Below, piece after piece: positions 52,640 through 64,000 of a stretch of DNA of 64,000 nucleotides. Positions within the stretch are counted from its first letter, which is position 1, and each line of letters starts with the position of its first letter. Both the position numbers and the translations under genes were made by a program. Source of the DNA: Eutreptiella sp. 'Long Island Sound 2002' (taxonomy: Eukaryota; Euglenozoa; Euglenophyceae; Eutreptiales; Eutreptiaceae); the NCBI GenBank assembly GCA_964036045.1, contig OZ038383.1, positions 95,909,568 through 95,973,567 of the forward strand. The letters are read 5' to 3'. Below the pieces are notes generated by a model. The model had not been told where the DNA came from and ran no database searches. It was given only the letters and a program-made list of their open reading frames with translations.

Positions 52640-54531
52640 TCAGTCCCTAGTTTTAGTCTTGGAGGCAAGCGTGTCAGCGAGCCTCACCAACTCACCAAAG
52701 TTGCTCTGGGACAAGTAGTCTACCAGAACTGAGTTTACGCGTCCCTCACGTAGAACAAACGCTTAGAAGGGCTCCCAGGTGGCTTCTCCGACTCCAAACT
52801 CTTCCCGGAGGGTGATGAAGCGCCAACCCTGGCGAGAGCGGTGGCGTAGGACGGACTTCACCAGGTAGAAGCCCTCCTTAGCCATCTCCTCGGCGTTCAT
52901 GTCGGGGAGGTCCCCTTCAACTTCCATAGGAGTGGCAGCCCCCTGTATGTCAAAGCAGCGATCTCCTCGTCGTCCAGCTCCCACTCCTCCCCACATAGGT
53001 CTTCAGGATCATAATAGCGCTTCAGGTGTTGAGCAGCGCACACCAGGGTCCCCCCTAGACGGGGAGAAGACCGCACTGTGATACGCTGTCCATCCACAGA
53101 TGGAATCGTGTAGGGCCCGAAATAGGGGTCATGGCTGGTAGAGCGTGGCCAGGCGGCCAGTCGGCTGTGGTGCACCAGCACCCAGTCCCCCTCTTGGTAG
53201 GTAGCAGGCACCCGGTGCTTGTTCTTCTTGTTCCACTGACGCTCCCTCACTCTCTGGAGCATAGCCTTGGACTTGTCCACCTTCGCTTGTTGCTCCTGGA
53301 CCCACTCACCCACAGAAGAATGGGTATCCTCTGGATAGGGAGCATGTAGGAACCACGCCGGGTGCCCTAGGAATAGCTAATGGGGCGAGTAGCCAGTCGC
53401 CGAACTCTCTTGTGAGTTCATCATCAAGGATATGACGAGGAGTAGTCTCACCCAGTCTCTGGTGCGCTCAGTTTTGCACCATATCCTTACATTCCCCTTG
53501 AGGACATGAATCTGTCGCTCACATAGGGGGTTGCTCGTGTGAGAGTAGAAATTCTCCGTAGACACCTGGACATTGAGGGATCTCAGGACCCTCTTGTACC
53601 AACTGGTATCTGAGCGTATTCGTACGTCCTCATCGGAGTTGATCTCCTTGGGCGCCCCATAGGCACAAAACCACTTCTCCAGGACAATCTTGATAGTCTC
53701 CTTTCCGCCAATGAGCTTGGTACATGGGAACACCCTGGTAAACCTGGTCAACCCACAGGTCACCACGAGGGCAAAATCGTAGCCCCCACACTTAGGCATC
53801 CCCGTGTAGTCCACGTAGAGAACACTGTTAGCACAGTGAGGGATGGGCAGGGTCGAGTAGAGACCTCTGTCCCTGATATCCCCAGGTTTGCAGGACCTAC
53901 AGGGGCACTTGTCCACGATAGGCTGGAGGGTCTTCCGCAGCTGGTCATCAGTCAACGTAGTGTTGAACCACTGCTTGAATAGCCTCAGGGTACGGTCAGC
54001 ACCCACATGACCGCTGGACTCATGGGTCCACTTCAGTAGCACTGGGACGTTGTCAGTGGGTACCACGATGGGGTCCTCGTGCCAGAGGTAGCTCTTGTCC
54101 CTCTTCGGCTGCTCTTGGTGGACCAGGAGGGGTTCAAGGCTTTTCTCCAAGCGCTTGTAGATATCCCCAAACGACTTCAGGTATTCCACTTGTTGGAGTC
54201 CATCTAGGGGTCGTATCATAGTCATGTTGAGGTCCAAGTGCACGTCCATACGGCTGAACGCCTCCTTGGCCAGCGCTTCAGACCGGGCACCAATCAGGGC
54301 ATCGAAGTTGTTGCGGCTGATGTAGTCTGCACACTCGTTCTTCACTCCCTGGATATAGTGCACCGTCAGCCGTAGTTGGCTGAGGTAGGTCCACCAGCGC
54401 CGTAGCTTGGCCTTCTCAGGTGGGGGACCCTTCTGGAAGGTGCGGACCGGCTCTTGGTCGCACAGCCAGACCTCAGGGTTACACCCCAACAGTCGTGCTT
54501 GTCGGGATAGCACCAGCATACCCGGGAGCAA
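52640..54531 (-). pseudogene. B3 Pol: RNase H end, integrase, chromodomain (broken)
   Basis: The ORF 54531-53377 covers the RNase H end (WLCDQEPVRTF, ADYISR), the HHCC finger and the integrase core (INSDEDVRIRS, NPLCERQIHVLK). TAG at 53377-53379 replaces a conserved GAG. The next frame (53313-52897) has the GPY/F-like segment. A shift near 52950 leads to the chromodomain part ending in GEATWEPF, where TAA (52763-52765) replaces a Ser codon. The family stop TGA lies at 52640-52642. Confidence 0.8.
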
Positions 54532-55077
54532 CTCCTGCTCATAGGTGGAGTAGTTCCCCCTGACCTGGTTCCATTTCCAGTTCCAGTGGCCCAGGGGTAC
54601 TAGGACCCACTTGTCGTCTGGGTAGCTGTGCTTGAGAGTTCCATCTCGGTTGAGACCAAGTGCACGTCCATACGGCTGAACGCCTCCTTGGCCAGCGCTT
54701 CAGACCGGGCACCAATCAGGGCATCGAAGTTGTTGCGGCTGATGTAGTCTGCACACTCGTTCTTCACTCCCTGGATATAGTGCACCGTCAGCCGTAGTTG
54801 GCTGAGGTAGGTCCACCAGCGCCGTAGCTTGGCCTTCTCAGGTGGGGGACCCTTCTGGAAGGTGCGGACCGGCTCTTGGTCGCACAGCCAGACCTCAGGG
54901 TTACACCCCAACAGTCGTGCTTTTCGGGATAGCACCAGCATACCCGGGAGCAACTCCTGCTCATAGGTGGAGTAGTTCCCCCTGACCTGGTTCCATTTCC
55001 AGTTCCAGTGGCCCAGGGGTACTAGGACCCACTTGTCGTCTGGGTAGCTGTGCTTGAGAGTTCCATCTCGGTTGAGA
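54234..55077 (-). repeat. 422-bp tandem duplication inside B3 RNase H
   Basis: Units 54234-54655 and 54656-55077 are almost identical; I see one clear mismatch (GTCGGG against TTCGGG near 54503 and 54925). The length is not a multiple of three, so the duplication shifts the RNase H frame. The junction lies at a short shared ACC/TCC. It repeats the coding segment from the STYEQEL region to MDVHL. Confidence 0.85.
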
Positions 55078-55133
55078 CCTTCAGTCCCCCATCGGGAAAC
55101 AGCCGAGTCGAGCTCCTCCTTCTCTGGTGCTTG

Positions 55134-56320
55134 TCATTGGAACAACGTTCCACCACCGTCCACATTGCTGGCGTCGGTCACCAGTACAGTCTCACCTTGT
55201 GCTGTAGGCACGCCCAAGCACTTAGCGTTGGCCACCTTGTCTTTGAGCTCGTCAAACGCTTGTTGCTCTTGTGGAACCCAGCGCCAAGTAGTACTCTTCT
55301 TGATCAAGTCCGTAAGAATGGCGCTGGTATAGGTGAAGTTCTTGATATTGCGGCGATAGAAGTTGCACGCCCCAAGGAAACTGCGTACATCATGGAGGCC
55401 TTTCTTGGGGTCTTCATGTCGTACTTTAGCGTCCATCAGGGGTTTGGCCTTACATGCCACTGGGGTCCACCACCCATAGCCACCGGCCAACCCCAGGTAC
55501 TGCATGGTCTCCTGTATGAACTTACACTTCTCCTGCTTGAGTCGTGTGTGGCTCTCCTGGCAGACCGCAAAGAACTCACCCAAGAGGATTAGGTGATCCT
55601 CCTGGGTATTGGTCCCGAGGCATACATCGTCGATGTGTGCCTCCATCTGGGCCCCACGGGATATGAGTTCTTGCACCTTGGGTCTTCGTCGTAGGATGGA
55701 CAGCATCTTGTTCATCAGCTCTTGGAATAGAGCGGGTGCGTTGGCCACGCCAAAGGGCATGCCCTCCCTTTGAACACCCTCCCCTGAGGGGTGATGAAGG
55801 CGAGTAGTTCCTGGGCGTTGGGCGTCAGGTCCACCTGCCAAAATCCACTTCTCCTGTGCATCTTAATCTTGTAGCGACAGGAGGCTATCTTCTCAAGGGT
55901 AGACTCCATATTTGGAATGGACCCTGAGTGGTTCAGCGTTTTCTTGTTCAGCTCTCCGTAGTCCACTACCAGCCGTTTGGCTGTAGACCCAGGTTTAGCC
56001 ACCAAGAAACAGGGGCTGCAGTGTTGGGGGTAGTCCCGGTCCCTGTACGCCAGGACTAGGCCAGCGGCGGTACACTCTTGTATCTGTCGCTCAATCTCGT
56101 CGGCCTGCTCTTTAGGAGCGGGGTAGGGTCTCCTCCGGATCTTATGGCCCAAAAACTCGGGTTTCAGCTTGAGGTCCATCTGTACCACCTTGTTACATGA
56201 GGCTGGGGGTGGTAGCTCTCCGAACACCTCTGAATAGGTCCTTATAAGCTTCTGCACCCGCGGGTCCAATAGCTTGATCTTGTCCTCCATGTCCTCGTCA
56301 GAGTGTAAGTTGCTTGGCCC
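55134..56320 (-). pseudogene. B3 Pol: reverse transcriptase (broken)
   Basis: Minus-strand RT. The frame 56320-55715 holds the fingers (IRRRPYPAPKEQADEIERQI, SPCFLVAKPG, LVVDYGELN, GFWQVDL). A one-base deletion near 55765 moves to frame 55841-55134, which has FGVANAPALFQELMNK and the AHIDDVCLG catalytic box. The ORF ends at TGA 55134-55136 where B1 and B2 have TGG (Trp). The conserved Tyr of GDYP/RDYP, lost to TAG in B1, is TAC here. Confidence 0.8.
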
Positions 56321-59300
56321 CAGTGGTCCAGGTGCCCGGAAAGGCCAAGGCGGAGTCCGATGAATGCCCCAAGATCCAGGCATTGAGGGCCAGGCTGAAG
56401 CAGAAGTATGGGGATACCTTCTTCAGCGGAAAGCCTGTATTTCCCCCACCGGTGCGTGGACCGTATGGTGAGGCCAAGATACGGCTGAAGCCGGACCCCC
56501 GTGTGTATCGACACCGGGAGTTTGCCCTGAGGGGCGAGGGGAGGGAGGCCATGGAGAAGACCCTCCGTGAATTCATCGAGAGAGGCTGGCTTGAGCCGTG
56601 CCACTCCGAGTGGGCCTCTCTGTGCTTCGTCGTCCCCAAGAAGGCGGCCGGAGAGTGGCGGCTCGTGGTGGACTACCGCGGTCTAAACGCCCAAACGCAG
56701 CATGATAGCTATTCGCTGCCCCTCATTGAGGACATGCTGCAAAAACAACACCGGCGGAGGATCTTCACGGTGATTGACCTGAAACATGGTTATCATCAGA
56801 TGCCTCCCGCCGAGGAGTCCCGTGCTTGCACAGCAAAGAGCACACCACTTGGACCCCTCGAGTGGAAGGTGATGCCCATGGGCGTTACCAACGGCAATGC
56901 GGCCTTTCAGCGGATGCTGGAGAACCTGCTTGAGCCGGTGCGTGACTGTGCGGACCTCTTCGTGGACGATGTGATCATTGCGTCCTGGGACCCCAGTATG
57001 AGCTATGAGGAGCTCCTGGAGGCACATGGGAGGGACATCATCAGCGTGCTGGACCTTCCGGTTCGGCACAAGCTCACGGGCAGCAGTGACAAGGCCACCA
57101 TTGCGGTAAGCGAGGTGGTCTTCGCTGGCCACGTAGTTGGGAACGGGCAGCGGAAGCCCATACCTGGCAAGGTGGCTGCGATTGAGCACTGGGAAAAGCC
57201 CAAAGCGGTCTCTGAGCTACGGTCATACTTGGGATTCTGCAACTACTACTCCGGGTATATCAAGATGTATGCCGAGTAGGCAGCCCCGTTGACGACCATG
57301 CTCAAGGGCAACCGAGAGGAGACCAAGAAGGGGTCCAAGAAGGCTCTGGTCTGGAATGAAGAGTCCGACCGTGCCTTTGAGGGGATGAAGCAGGCGCTGC
57401 TATCCGCAGTGGGTCTGCACCTCGTGGATCCTGACCGAGGGTTCGTCCTGCGCACCGACGCTTCCGACTAGGGCGTTGGCGCTGTGTTGGAACAAGTGCT
57501 TGACGATGGGAGGCACGTGCCAGTGGCCTTCTGGAGCCGAGTCCTGGCGGAAGGCCAGAGACGGACGTGGACGCCCCGAGAAAAGGAGGCATATGCCATC
57601 GTCATGGCTCTCAGGAAATGGGCTGGGTACATAGCCCTCCATCCCGTCATTGTCTGCACCGACCATCAGAGTCTGCAGTCGTGGCACAAAGAGCACGTGG
57701 ACACCCCCTCTGTTCCCGCCTCCCGACGGGCAAGACGGCATGAGACCTTCGGCAAGTTCGACCTCACCGTTGTGTATGCTCCTGGCAAGGACAACACCGT
57801 GGCGGACTGTCTCAGTAGGTGGGCCTATCCTGCCAGCAAGGGCATGACAGATGTCTCTTCCCGTGGCGATGAGGCTGAGACCGCTGAGGCCAAGAGGATC
57901 ATAGAAATGCAGCGCCTGATGCAGGAGGAGGGTGTAAAATGCTTCGTCGTCATGGCTGCGGATGCCCCCCTCGGAACGAGGATGGGCAGAGCGGTCAGAG
58001 TACTCGCCCCTGAGGGAGCTGAGTCCGACAAGCACCTCTCCCCTGAATTGTGCCTTCAGGACGGCTGGACCGACGATTACGCTAAGTCTGAGGCCTTTGA
58101 GGCCAAGTATAGGGCTGTGACCGACCCTGATGACGGGCAGAAGTGGCCAAAGGGGCTGACTGAGGAGGATGGCAAGCTCTACCGGAATGGTAAGCTGCTT
58201 GTCCCGGACTCCCGGCTGCTCGAGCTGTGTGAGGCTTGGCACCACCACATGATGCACCCAGGGGTCAAGAAGCAAGCCCTGGACATGCAGCACCGGTTCG
58301 AGATCGACCAGATCGGTCTGTACAACGCTATCAAGAAGGTCAGAAAGGGTTGCTCGGTCTGTCAGGCCTGCAATCCCGACAACCAGAACGTCAAGGGGGA
58401 GGCCCAATGGACTCCGGTGCCTGACCAGCCGATGGAGAGCGTGGCCATGGACATCTTCTCCATGCCCGAAGTTCACATAGGCAAGGAGACCTTTGACTCT
58501 GTGGTCCTTTGTGTGGACCGCCACAGCGGCTAGGTAGTAGCCGTTCCGGCACGCAAAAGGGGGTTGCTTGCCAAGGAAGTGGCAGTCATGATGATTCGTC
58601 ATTGCCTGACCGTCTTTGACATCCCCCGCACCATGTGCAGTGACCGAGGGCCCCAGTTTACTGGTGGCTGGTTCAAGGCCATGTGTTCCCTCATGGGAAT
58701 ACGTTATGCCAAGAGCGTTGCATATCTCAGCCGGTCCAATGGCCGGGCTGAAGTGGCTGAAAGGCAGCTGTTCGAGAAGCTACGCAAGATTCACATCACC
58801 AATCCACGTCGGAACTGGTTTGAGGAGATGTGGCCCGCTCTGAAGGCCCATCATGACACCCCCACTCCGGGTGGCTTGTCCCCTCACCAGATTTTGTTCG
58901 GCAGGGACCTGCTGGGTTGGGGACTTCCCTTGTCTGGTGATGGTATGGCCATGGACGCCAAGGAATTCTTCACGCGGCAAGAGGGAACGGCGCGGGACAT
59001 CCGCCAGGGGCTCGAGAAGGAGCATGCTGAGCGTCAGAAGTCCGTCCCAGACTCGACAGCGCAGAAGTTCAGGGTGGGAGACCCGGTGTGGGTGATCAGA
59101 CCCCGCCCTATGGGCACCCACCGCACCAAAACCTGGTTCACACCCGGAGAGGTGGTCCGCAGGATTGGTGAGGACACCTACCGCATCAAGGTGGGTCACG
59201 GACAGTTCCGGGAGCGCCACGAGAGTCAGCTCCGTGTGCGGGAACCCGACCTCCGTGGCCAACATGTGTTCCTGGACTATGCCGCACATGAGGCTGATTC

Positions 59301-59562
59301 AGACGACGACTATGCTGAGCAGGACGACTATACCGTCGAGAAGATCCTGGCCCAGCGTCCGAGCGCCTCGGCACCCGGAGGCCTGGAGTTCAAGGTTCGT
59401 TGGCGAGGCTATGGGCCGTCCCACGACACCTGGGAACCCGTCTCCTCGTACCTGCCGCGGATTAACACCACCTTCATTAACTACATCCGCAAGCACAAGC
59501 CCAAGCTCCAAGTTTCGGGCTTGGAGGCACTCACCCGGGCGATTGCAGCAAGGGGCGCCTGA
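56314..59562 (+). pseudogene. Copy D Pol: RT, RNase H, integrase, chromodomain with three TAG codons at Tyr positions
   Basis: All pieces (56314-57279, 57289-57471, 57484-58533, 58564-59562) share frame 1 with no indel. TAG at 57277, 57469 and 58531 each stands where element A has TAT or TAC. RT: VVDYRGLN, DLKHGYHQM, FVDD at 56959-56970. RNase H: RTDASD, EKEAYAIV, CTDHQSL. Integrase: WHHHMMHPG and CSVCQAC, AMDIFSM, CSDRGPQFTGGW, SNGRAEV. Chromodomain: YTVEKILAQR and VRWRGYGPSHDTWEPVSSY. Terminal stop TGA 59560-59562. If TAG were read through, this would be a complete RT-to-chromodomain polyprotein. Confidence 0.85.
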
Positions 59563-62009
59563 TCACCGCCCTGAGTTCTCCCCTGATGCAGTTTGAGCAC
59601 TTGTTTGGTCGACGGGTCGTCCCTCACTTGCTTGCTCTCTTCCATGTTCCGGTGACATGCCATCTGAGTGGCCATATACCCCCCCCTGCTGAATCTAGGG
59701 GAGGATGGCCCCTCTCTTCCACTCCTATTTGTCACTCCCCGCCTGCTGAATCCTTGGGGAACCAGGCAGGGCGACTGACCTTGACATTTTCCTGAGCCCT
59801 TAGGGCCTTGAAGCCCATACGACGTTGTGCAACGGATGCCGCTGTCATCAACATTGCTATTTTTGGGTGTGTGGTCTGGTCCCATGGCACTTGCGGGATC
59901 CAGACCAGTCCACGTGTGTCTGCAGACTATATATGGCCCGAACTCAGGCCTCCTTCTGTCCACCCTCCTGCATATTCCTTATCCTGACCGGGGCGTGGTT
60001 TGGCGCTCTATCCAGAGTGTGTTTACGCGCCTGTTTCCCTGTTTCTTGCCCAACTTTCTGCCCCCCCAGGATATGTGCATCTGTATGTTAAGTGTTGTCA
60101 GCCGGTCACCGACATATGGACTGTTTTTCCCCCCGAACGGACACGAATCGGAATACGAAGGCGCCCTGAGTCGCTGTGCATATGCTCTTACATAAGGTCC
60201 AGCCTGGACCAGTACCTAAGTACAGATTTCTCTGTTTGAGTGCCCGTGATACCGTGTGCCCTAGTGGCTGTGATGTGCTGAGATCCTGATGGCGCCAGGC
60301 GGGAAGCCCAGTTGCCTGACTACACTCCCAGCGGTCCGCCACTGTCAGTCCCAGTGTGAGCCTACCGACTTGCAGACGCACTTTCAGTCGGGTGGCGACC
60401 TCCCGTGTCCTGACCTCGGTCAGTCTGCCTGGGAAACTGGTGGTTTGAGGAGTCGACGCCTCCGCCCGGACTGCATGGGGACTCCCCCATGCATGGCCTT
60501 CTTGGTAATGGGGCGAGCAAAAAGACGGCCTTGATGCCCGATCCCTTATGGAGGAGCTCGTTCGGCCTTACCACTCTCGACTTGTGTCGTGGATATGGAC
60601 ATGGTGCGCCCAAGGAAGGACCCGCCGGGACTCTCCCCCAGATTGCGGCCTTCGGAAGCCTGGGGTAGCCTGATGGATCTTTGTGGTCCCCCTTGACCTG
60701 TGGGACCACCTCGGTCGTCGTCTGACGCCTATGTTGGCCGTGTATGCCACTGCCACTGTGGTAGTGACCGTCGCAGCCGGCACCCGGTGCGCCTGGTATG
60801 GGTTAACGGGTCATTCTGATGCTGAGCAATCGCCGCCAGGACCCGGGACTTGATACTTGATACTATACTTGCGGTTACTAACAACTACAGCACCGTACCT
60901 GTCTTACAGTGGGATTGTAATGGGAAACCTAACCCGCAAATCGGCCTGAAGTGAGGATGTGACACCCCCTCCTCCCATCAGGAAATGGTCCTGGGTACCC
61001 GCTGCCATGCTTGGGTGTTATCGAGCCCCCCCCAGGGTTTGCTCTAAGGAGGGGGGTGAAGCGGTACCCAGAACCTTTGCCCCATGGCCCGGAGGCCTGT
61101 GAGCCATCACACACGTGTGGAAGCCGTTGGCAACAGCTGTCAGCGGGATATCCCTGTTCTCCAATCCGCGAAATCTGGAATCCGATTTCTAACCAATAAA
61201 TCGATGTAGAATTACCATCATTTTATTGTCTTGGGCGATTTTCGGTCGGAAATCCGTGAAATACCCGATTTCTACAGCAATTTCTAATTGTCGTGAAATC
61301 GCCGCCTGTTGTCGCCTGTTGGCGCGCTTTCGTCGCTTCTCCTTGGCGAGTTTTGTGATGAATTATTCTTGAGTACCTTTGAGGTTCTAAAGGAACTCAA
61401 GGGCTGGGTCTAGAGGGTTTTCTTGTACTTTCATCTGGTGTGTTCACCAGAATTTTTCGCCGTTGCGTCTGAGAGAAAATCAGCGGCAAGCTTTTCCGTC
61501 GATCGCTCAAACTCATGGTTCTCAAGGACCATGAGTTTGGACGGAACCCTACATTCCCCCCCTATGCCTTTCATTCATGCCCCTTTCACATGGGCATATC
61601 ACTTTGAATAGGGAAGAGGGCAATAAGGATGTCTTAGGCAGCCTATGGGTTTCGCAAACCAAGGTTGTTTGCGTGCGGAAAGGCTAACTTTGTGGCCTTG
61701 TGAGCATAAAAATTAAGAACCGAACACAATGCTCACAAGACCAAAAGCCGCAGCTCATTGTTGATTTTCGAGCCAACTCAACGATGGCTCCACGCAATTC
61801 AATGCGTACCAAAACTCTATTTTCGAGAAAGGGCAAGTTTTGGTCGAAAATTAGGCCAAAATGGCCGATCCCCCGAAGCTCGTACTCGAAGCCTTTGGGG
61901 AATCGAGCCTTGAAAAAAAGCAATATGTAAAGTGGAGTCCAGAAAGGACATCGTGGATGGCTTGGTTGATTTTTACAACCTTGTCTTCTATTTTATATAA
62001 TGTCGCCTT
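56321..62009 (+). mobile_element. Ty3/gypsy chromovirus-like element A, copy D (5' truncated)
   Basis: This is homologous to 1680-7400. It begins inside Pol just upstream of RT and lacks gag, protease and the Dam-like domain; it meets the inverted B3 copy at 56320-56323, where both share a few bases. The 3' region ends at 62009 against the satellite. The Pol frame is continuous from 56314 to 59562 except for three TAG codons. Confidence 0.85.
59563..62009 (+). repeat. Element A 3' region in copy D with candidate LTR
   Basis: This is homologous to 4930-7400. TATATAT is at 59938-59944, the candidate polypurine tract and LTR start at 61046-61058 and AATAAA at 61195-61200. The 41-bp duplication of copy A is absent. 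The CTTGTGAGCAT inverted repeat is kept near 61697-61740. The region ends in CCTTGTGAG, where the satellite begins in phase with GTGGCGGACC. Confidence 0.6.
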
Positions 62010-64000
62010 GTGAGTGGCGGACCCCAACAGCCCGCCCAGTGGGCGGGCAGTTGAGGGAGGGACAGCGCCTGACCTCGGACGCCCGTCACAATGGTGGAAG
62101 GCACCCCCCCCGGGGACGCCCTTCCGCCACCCCCGCAGCGAGCAACGCCGGCCCGCAGGGGCGCACGCTGTGGGGCCCGTGCTGGGTCCCCAAGCCCGCA
62201 CCGACCGCACCCGGGACACACGGGTCGTGGAACCCTGGCTGCCCGCTCCAGAGGACGGGGGGCCGGGGGAGGGACAGCGCCTGACACCAGACGCCCCACA
62301 CAATGGTGGAAGGCACCCCCCCCGGGGACGCCCTTCCGCCACCCCCACAGCGAGCAACGCCGGCCCGGAAAGGCGCACGCTGTGGGGCCGGTGCTGGGTC
62401 CCCACGCCCGCACCGACCGCACCCGGGACACACGGGTCGCGGAGCCCCGGCTGCCCACTCCAGAGGACGGGCGGCCGGGGGAGGGACAGCGCCTGACACC
62501 AGACGCCCCTCACAACGGTGGCAGGCCAGCCCCCCCGGGGCTGGCCCCCGACCACCCCCGCGGCACGCAGCCCCCACAGGGCATGCAGGCCAAGGGGACA
62601 GTGTTGCGCCCCCACACCCACACACCCGCGCCCACAGCACGTGGGTGGCGGACCCTAACAGCCCGCCCGGTGGGCGGGCAGTTCAAGGAGGGACAGCGCC
62701 TGACCTCAGACGCCCCTCACAATAATGGAAGGCACCCCCCCCTGGGGACGCCCTTCCGCCATCCCCACAGCGAGCAACGCCGGCCCGCAGGGGCGCACGC
62801 TGTGGGGCCGGTGCCGGGTCCCCACGCCCGCACCGACTGCACCCGGGACACACGGGTCGCGGAACCCCGGCTGCCCGCTCCAGAGGACGGGCGGCCGGGG
62901 GAGGGACAGCGCCTGACACCAGACGCCCCTCACAACGATGGCAGGCCACCCCCCCCGGGGACGGCCCCCCACCACCCCCGCGGCACGCAGCCTTCACAGG
63001 GCATGCAGGCCAAGGTGACAGTGTTGGGCCCCCACACCCACACACCCGCGCCCACAGCACGTGGTTGGCGGACCCCAACAGCCCGCCCAGTGGGAGGGCG
63101 GTCGGCAGAGGGACAGCGCCTGACGTCAGACGCCCCTCACAATGGTGGAAGGCACCCCCCTCGGGGACCCCCTTCCGCCACCCCAAGAGCGAACAACGCC
63201 CGCCCGCAGAGGCGCACGCTGTGGGGCCGGTGCTGGGTCCCCACGTCCGCACTGACCGCATCCGGGACACACGGGTCGCGGAACCCCGGCTGCCCGCTCC
63301 GGAGGACGGGGGGCTGGGGGAGGGACAGCGCCTGACACCAGACACCTCTCACAACGGTGGCAGGCCACCCCCCCCGGGGACGGCCCCTCACAACCCCCGT
63401 GGCACGCAGCCCCCACAGGGCACGCCGGCCAAGGGGACAGTGTGGGGCCCCCACACCCGCACACCCGCGCCCACAGCACGTGGGTAGCGGACCCTAACAG
63501 CCCGCCCAGTTGGCGGGCAGTTGGGGGAGGGACAGCGCCTGACCTCAGACGCCCCTCACAATGGTGGAAGGCACCTCCCCCCGGGGACGCCCTTCCGCCA
63601 CCCCCACAGCGAGCAATGCCGGCCCGCAAGGGCGCACGCTGTGGGGCCGGTGCTGGGTCCCCACCCCCGCACCGACCGCAGCCGGGACACACGGGTTGCG
63701 GAACCCCGGCTACCCGCTCCAGAGGACGGGCGGCCGGGGGAGGGACAGCGCCTGACACCAGATGCCCCTCACAACGGTGGCAGGCCACCCCCCCCGGGGA
63801 CGGCCCCCCACCACCCCCGCGGCACGCAGCCCCCAGGGGGCATGCAGGCCAAGGGGACAGCGTTGGGCCCCCATACCCACACACCCGCGCCCGCAGCACG
63901 TGGGTGGCGGACCCCAACAGCCCACCCAGTGGGCGGGAAGTCAGGGGAGGGACAGCGACTGACCTCAGACGCCCCTCACAATGGTGGAAGGCACCCCCCC
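62010..64000. repeat. 420-bp higher-order satellite built from two ~210-bp monomers
   Basis: GGTGGCGGACC-like unit starts lie at 62010, 62641, 63061, 63480 and 63900. The shared core GAGGGACAGCGCCTGAC recurs every 207-213 bp (62057, 62269, 62481, 62688, 62901, 63108, 63320). One monomer type contains GCACGCTGTGGGGCC, the other GGCACGCAGCC, and they alternate; the first unit has an extra monomer of the first type (631 bp). It is GC-rich with C/G homopolymers. ORFs on both strands follow the repeat and show no protein features. The array continues past the window. Confidence 0.9.

Larger units (their letters stand above)
50384..56320 (-). mobile_element. Ty3/gypsy chromovirus-like element B, copy B3 (inverted, truncated)
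   Basis: The minus-strand copy holds RT to chromodomain, the 3' untranslated region and the 5' two-thirds of the 3' LTR. It lacks gag, protease and the Dam-like domain: similarity starts at 56320 at the SNLHSDEDMED segment just upstream of RT, head-to-head with copy D. The LTR is cut at 50384. Defects are frameshifts near 55765 and 52950, stops at 55134 (TGA, Trp), 53377 (TAG, Glu) and 52763 (TAA, Ser), and a 422-bp tandem duplication. Confidence 0.85.

Noticed and set aside
62086-63917. Long ORFs on both strands in the terminal array (up to 414 codons)
   Set aside because: The 420-bp satellite period is a multiple of three, so ORFs persist from unit to unit; composition is GC-driven and no domain is seen.

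Overview
The window is eukaryotic, repeat-dominated DNA with no recognisable host gene. The evidence is several Ty3/gypsy-type LTR retrotransposons with C-terminal chromodomains (chromovirus-like), long LTRs with TATA boxes and AATAAA signals, a tRNA-like pol III promoter module, and large satellite and minisatellite arrays. Overall GC is high. I cannot name the organism from the sequence. The style (GC-rich, nested chromoviruses, blocks with extreme strand composition) would fit an algal or protist genome, but that is inference.

Layout. 1-7400: 3' part of family A (gag end, protease, Dam-like domain, RT, RNase H, integrase, chromodomain, 3' region). 7400-9204: AT-richer spacer, possibly more of the family A end. 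9205-19344: family B copy B1, cut off at its 5' end inside gag, with a duplicated 3' LTR. 19345-27111: composite block G1, made of an almost T-free tract, a 65-bp minisatellite, a decayed gag-like gene, and decayed GC-rich coding DNA on the minus strand. 27112-38470: B2, the most complete family B copy (truncated 5' LTR, gag, pol, 3' LTR). 38471-40560: block G2, decayed minus-strand coding DNA. 40560-42004: the gag of a third retrotransposon (E). 42005-43804: an inverted solo LTR of family B. 43805-50383: block G3, with an almost A-free tract and a long decayed minus-strand gene region. 50384-56320: B3, an inverted, truncated family B copy. 56321-62009: D, a family A copy joined head-to-head to B3. 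62010-64000: a 420-bp satellite that continues past the window.

How the parts work together. Families A and B share one architecture: Gag, retropepsin, a domain resembling phage/DIRS-type Dam N6-adenine methyltransferase, RT, RNase H, zinc-binding and DDE integrase, chromodomain. The Dam-like insertion between protease and RT is the most unusual protein feature here. All copies are broken. A striking share of their internal stop codons are TAG/TAA where the sister copy has tyrosine; family D is one uninterrupted frame apart from three such TAG codons.

The G blocks are the least explained part. Their minus strands keep long stretches of convincing protein sequence that is not retroviral, including a Gln/Cys-Gly motif reminiscent of Ulp1 (C48) cysteine proteases and a proline-rich region whose repeats stay in phase. 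They may be pieces of a large, undescribed mobile element. This rests on pattern reading alone, without database searches.
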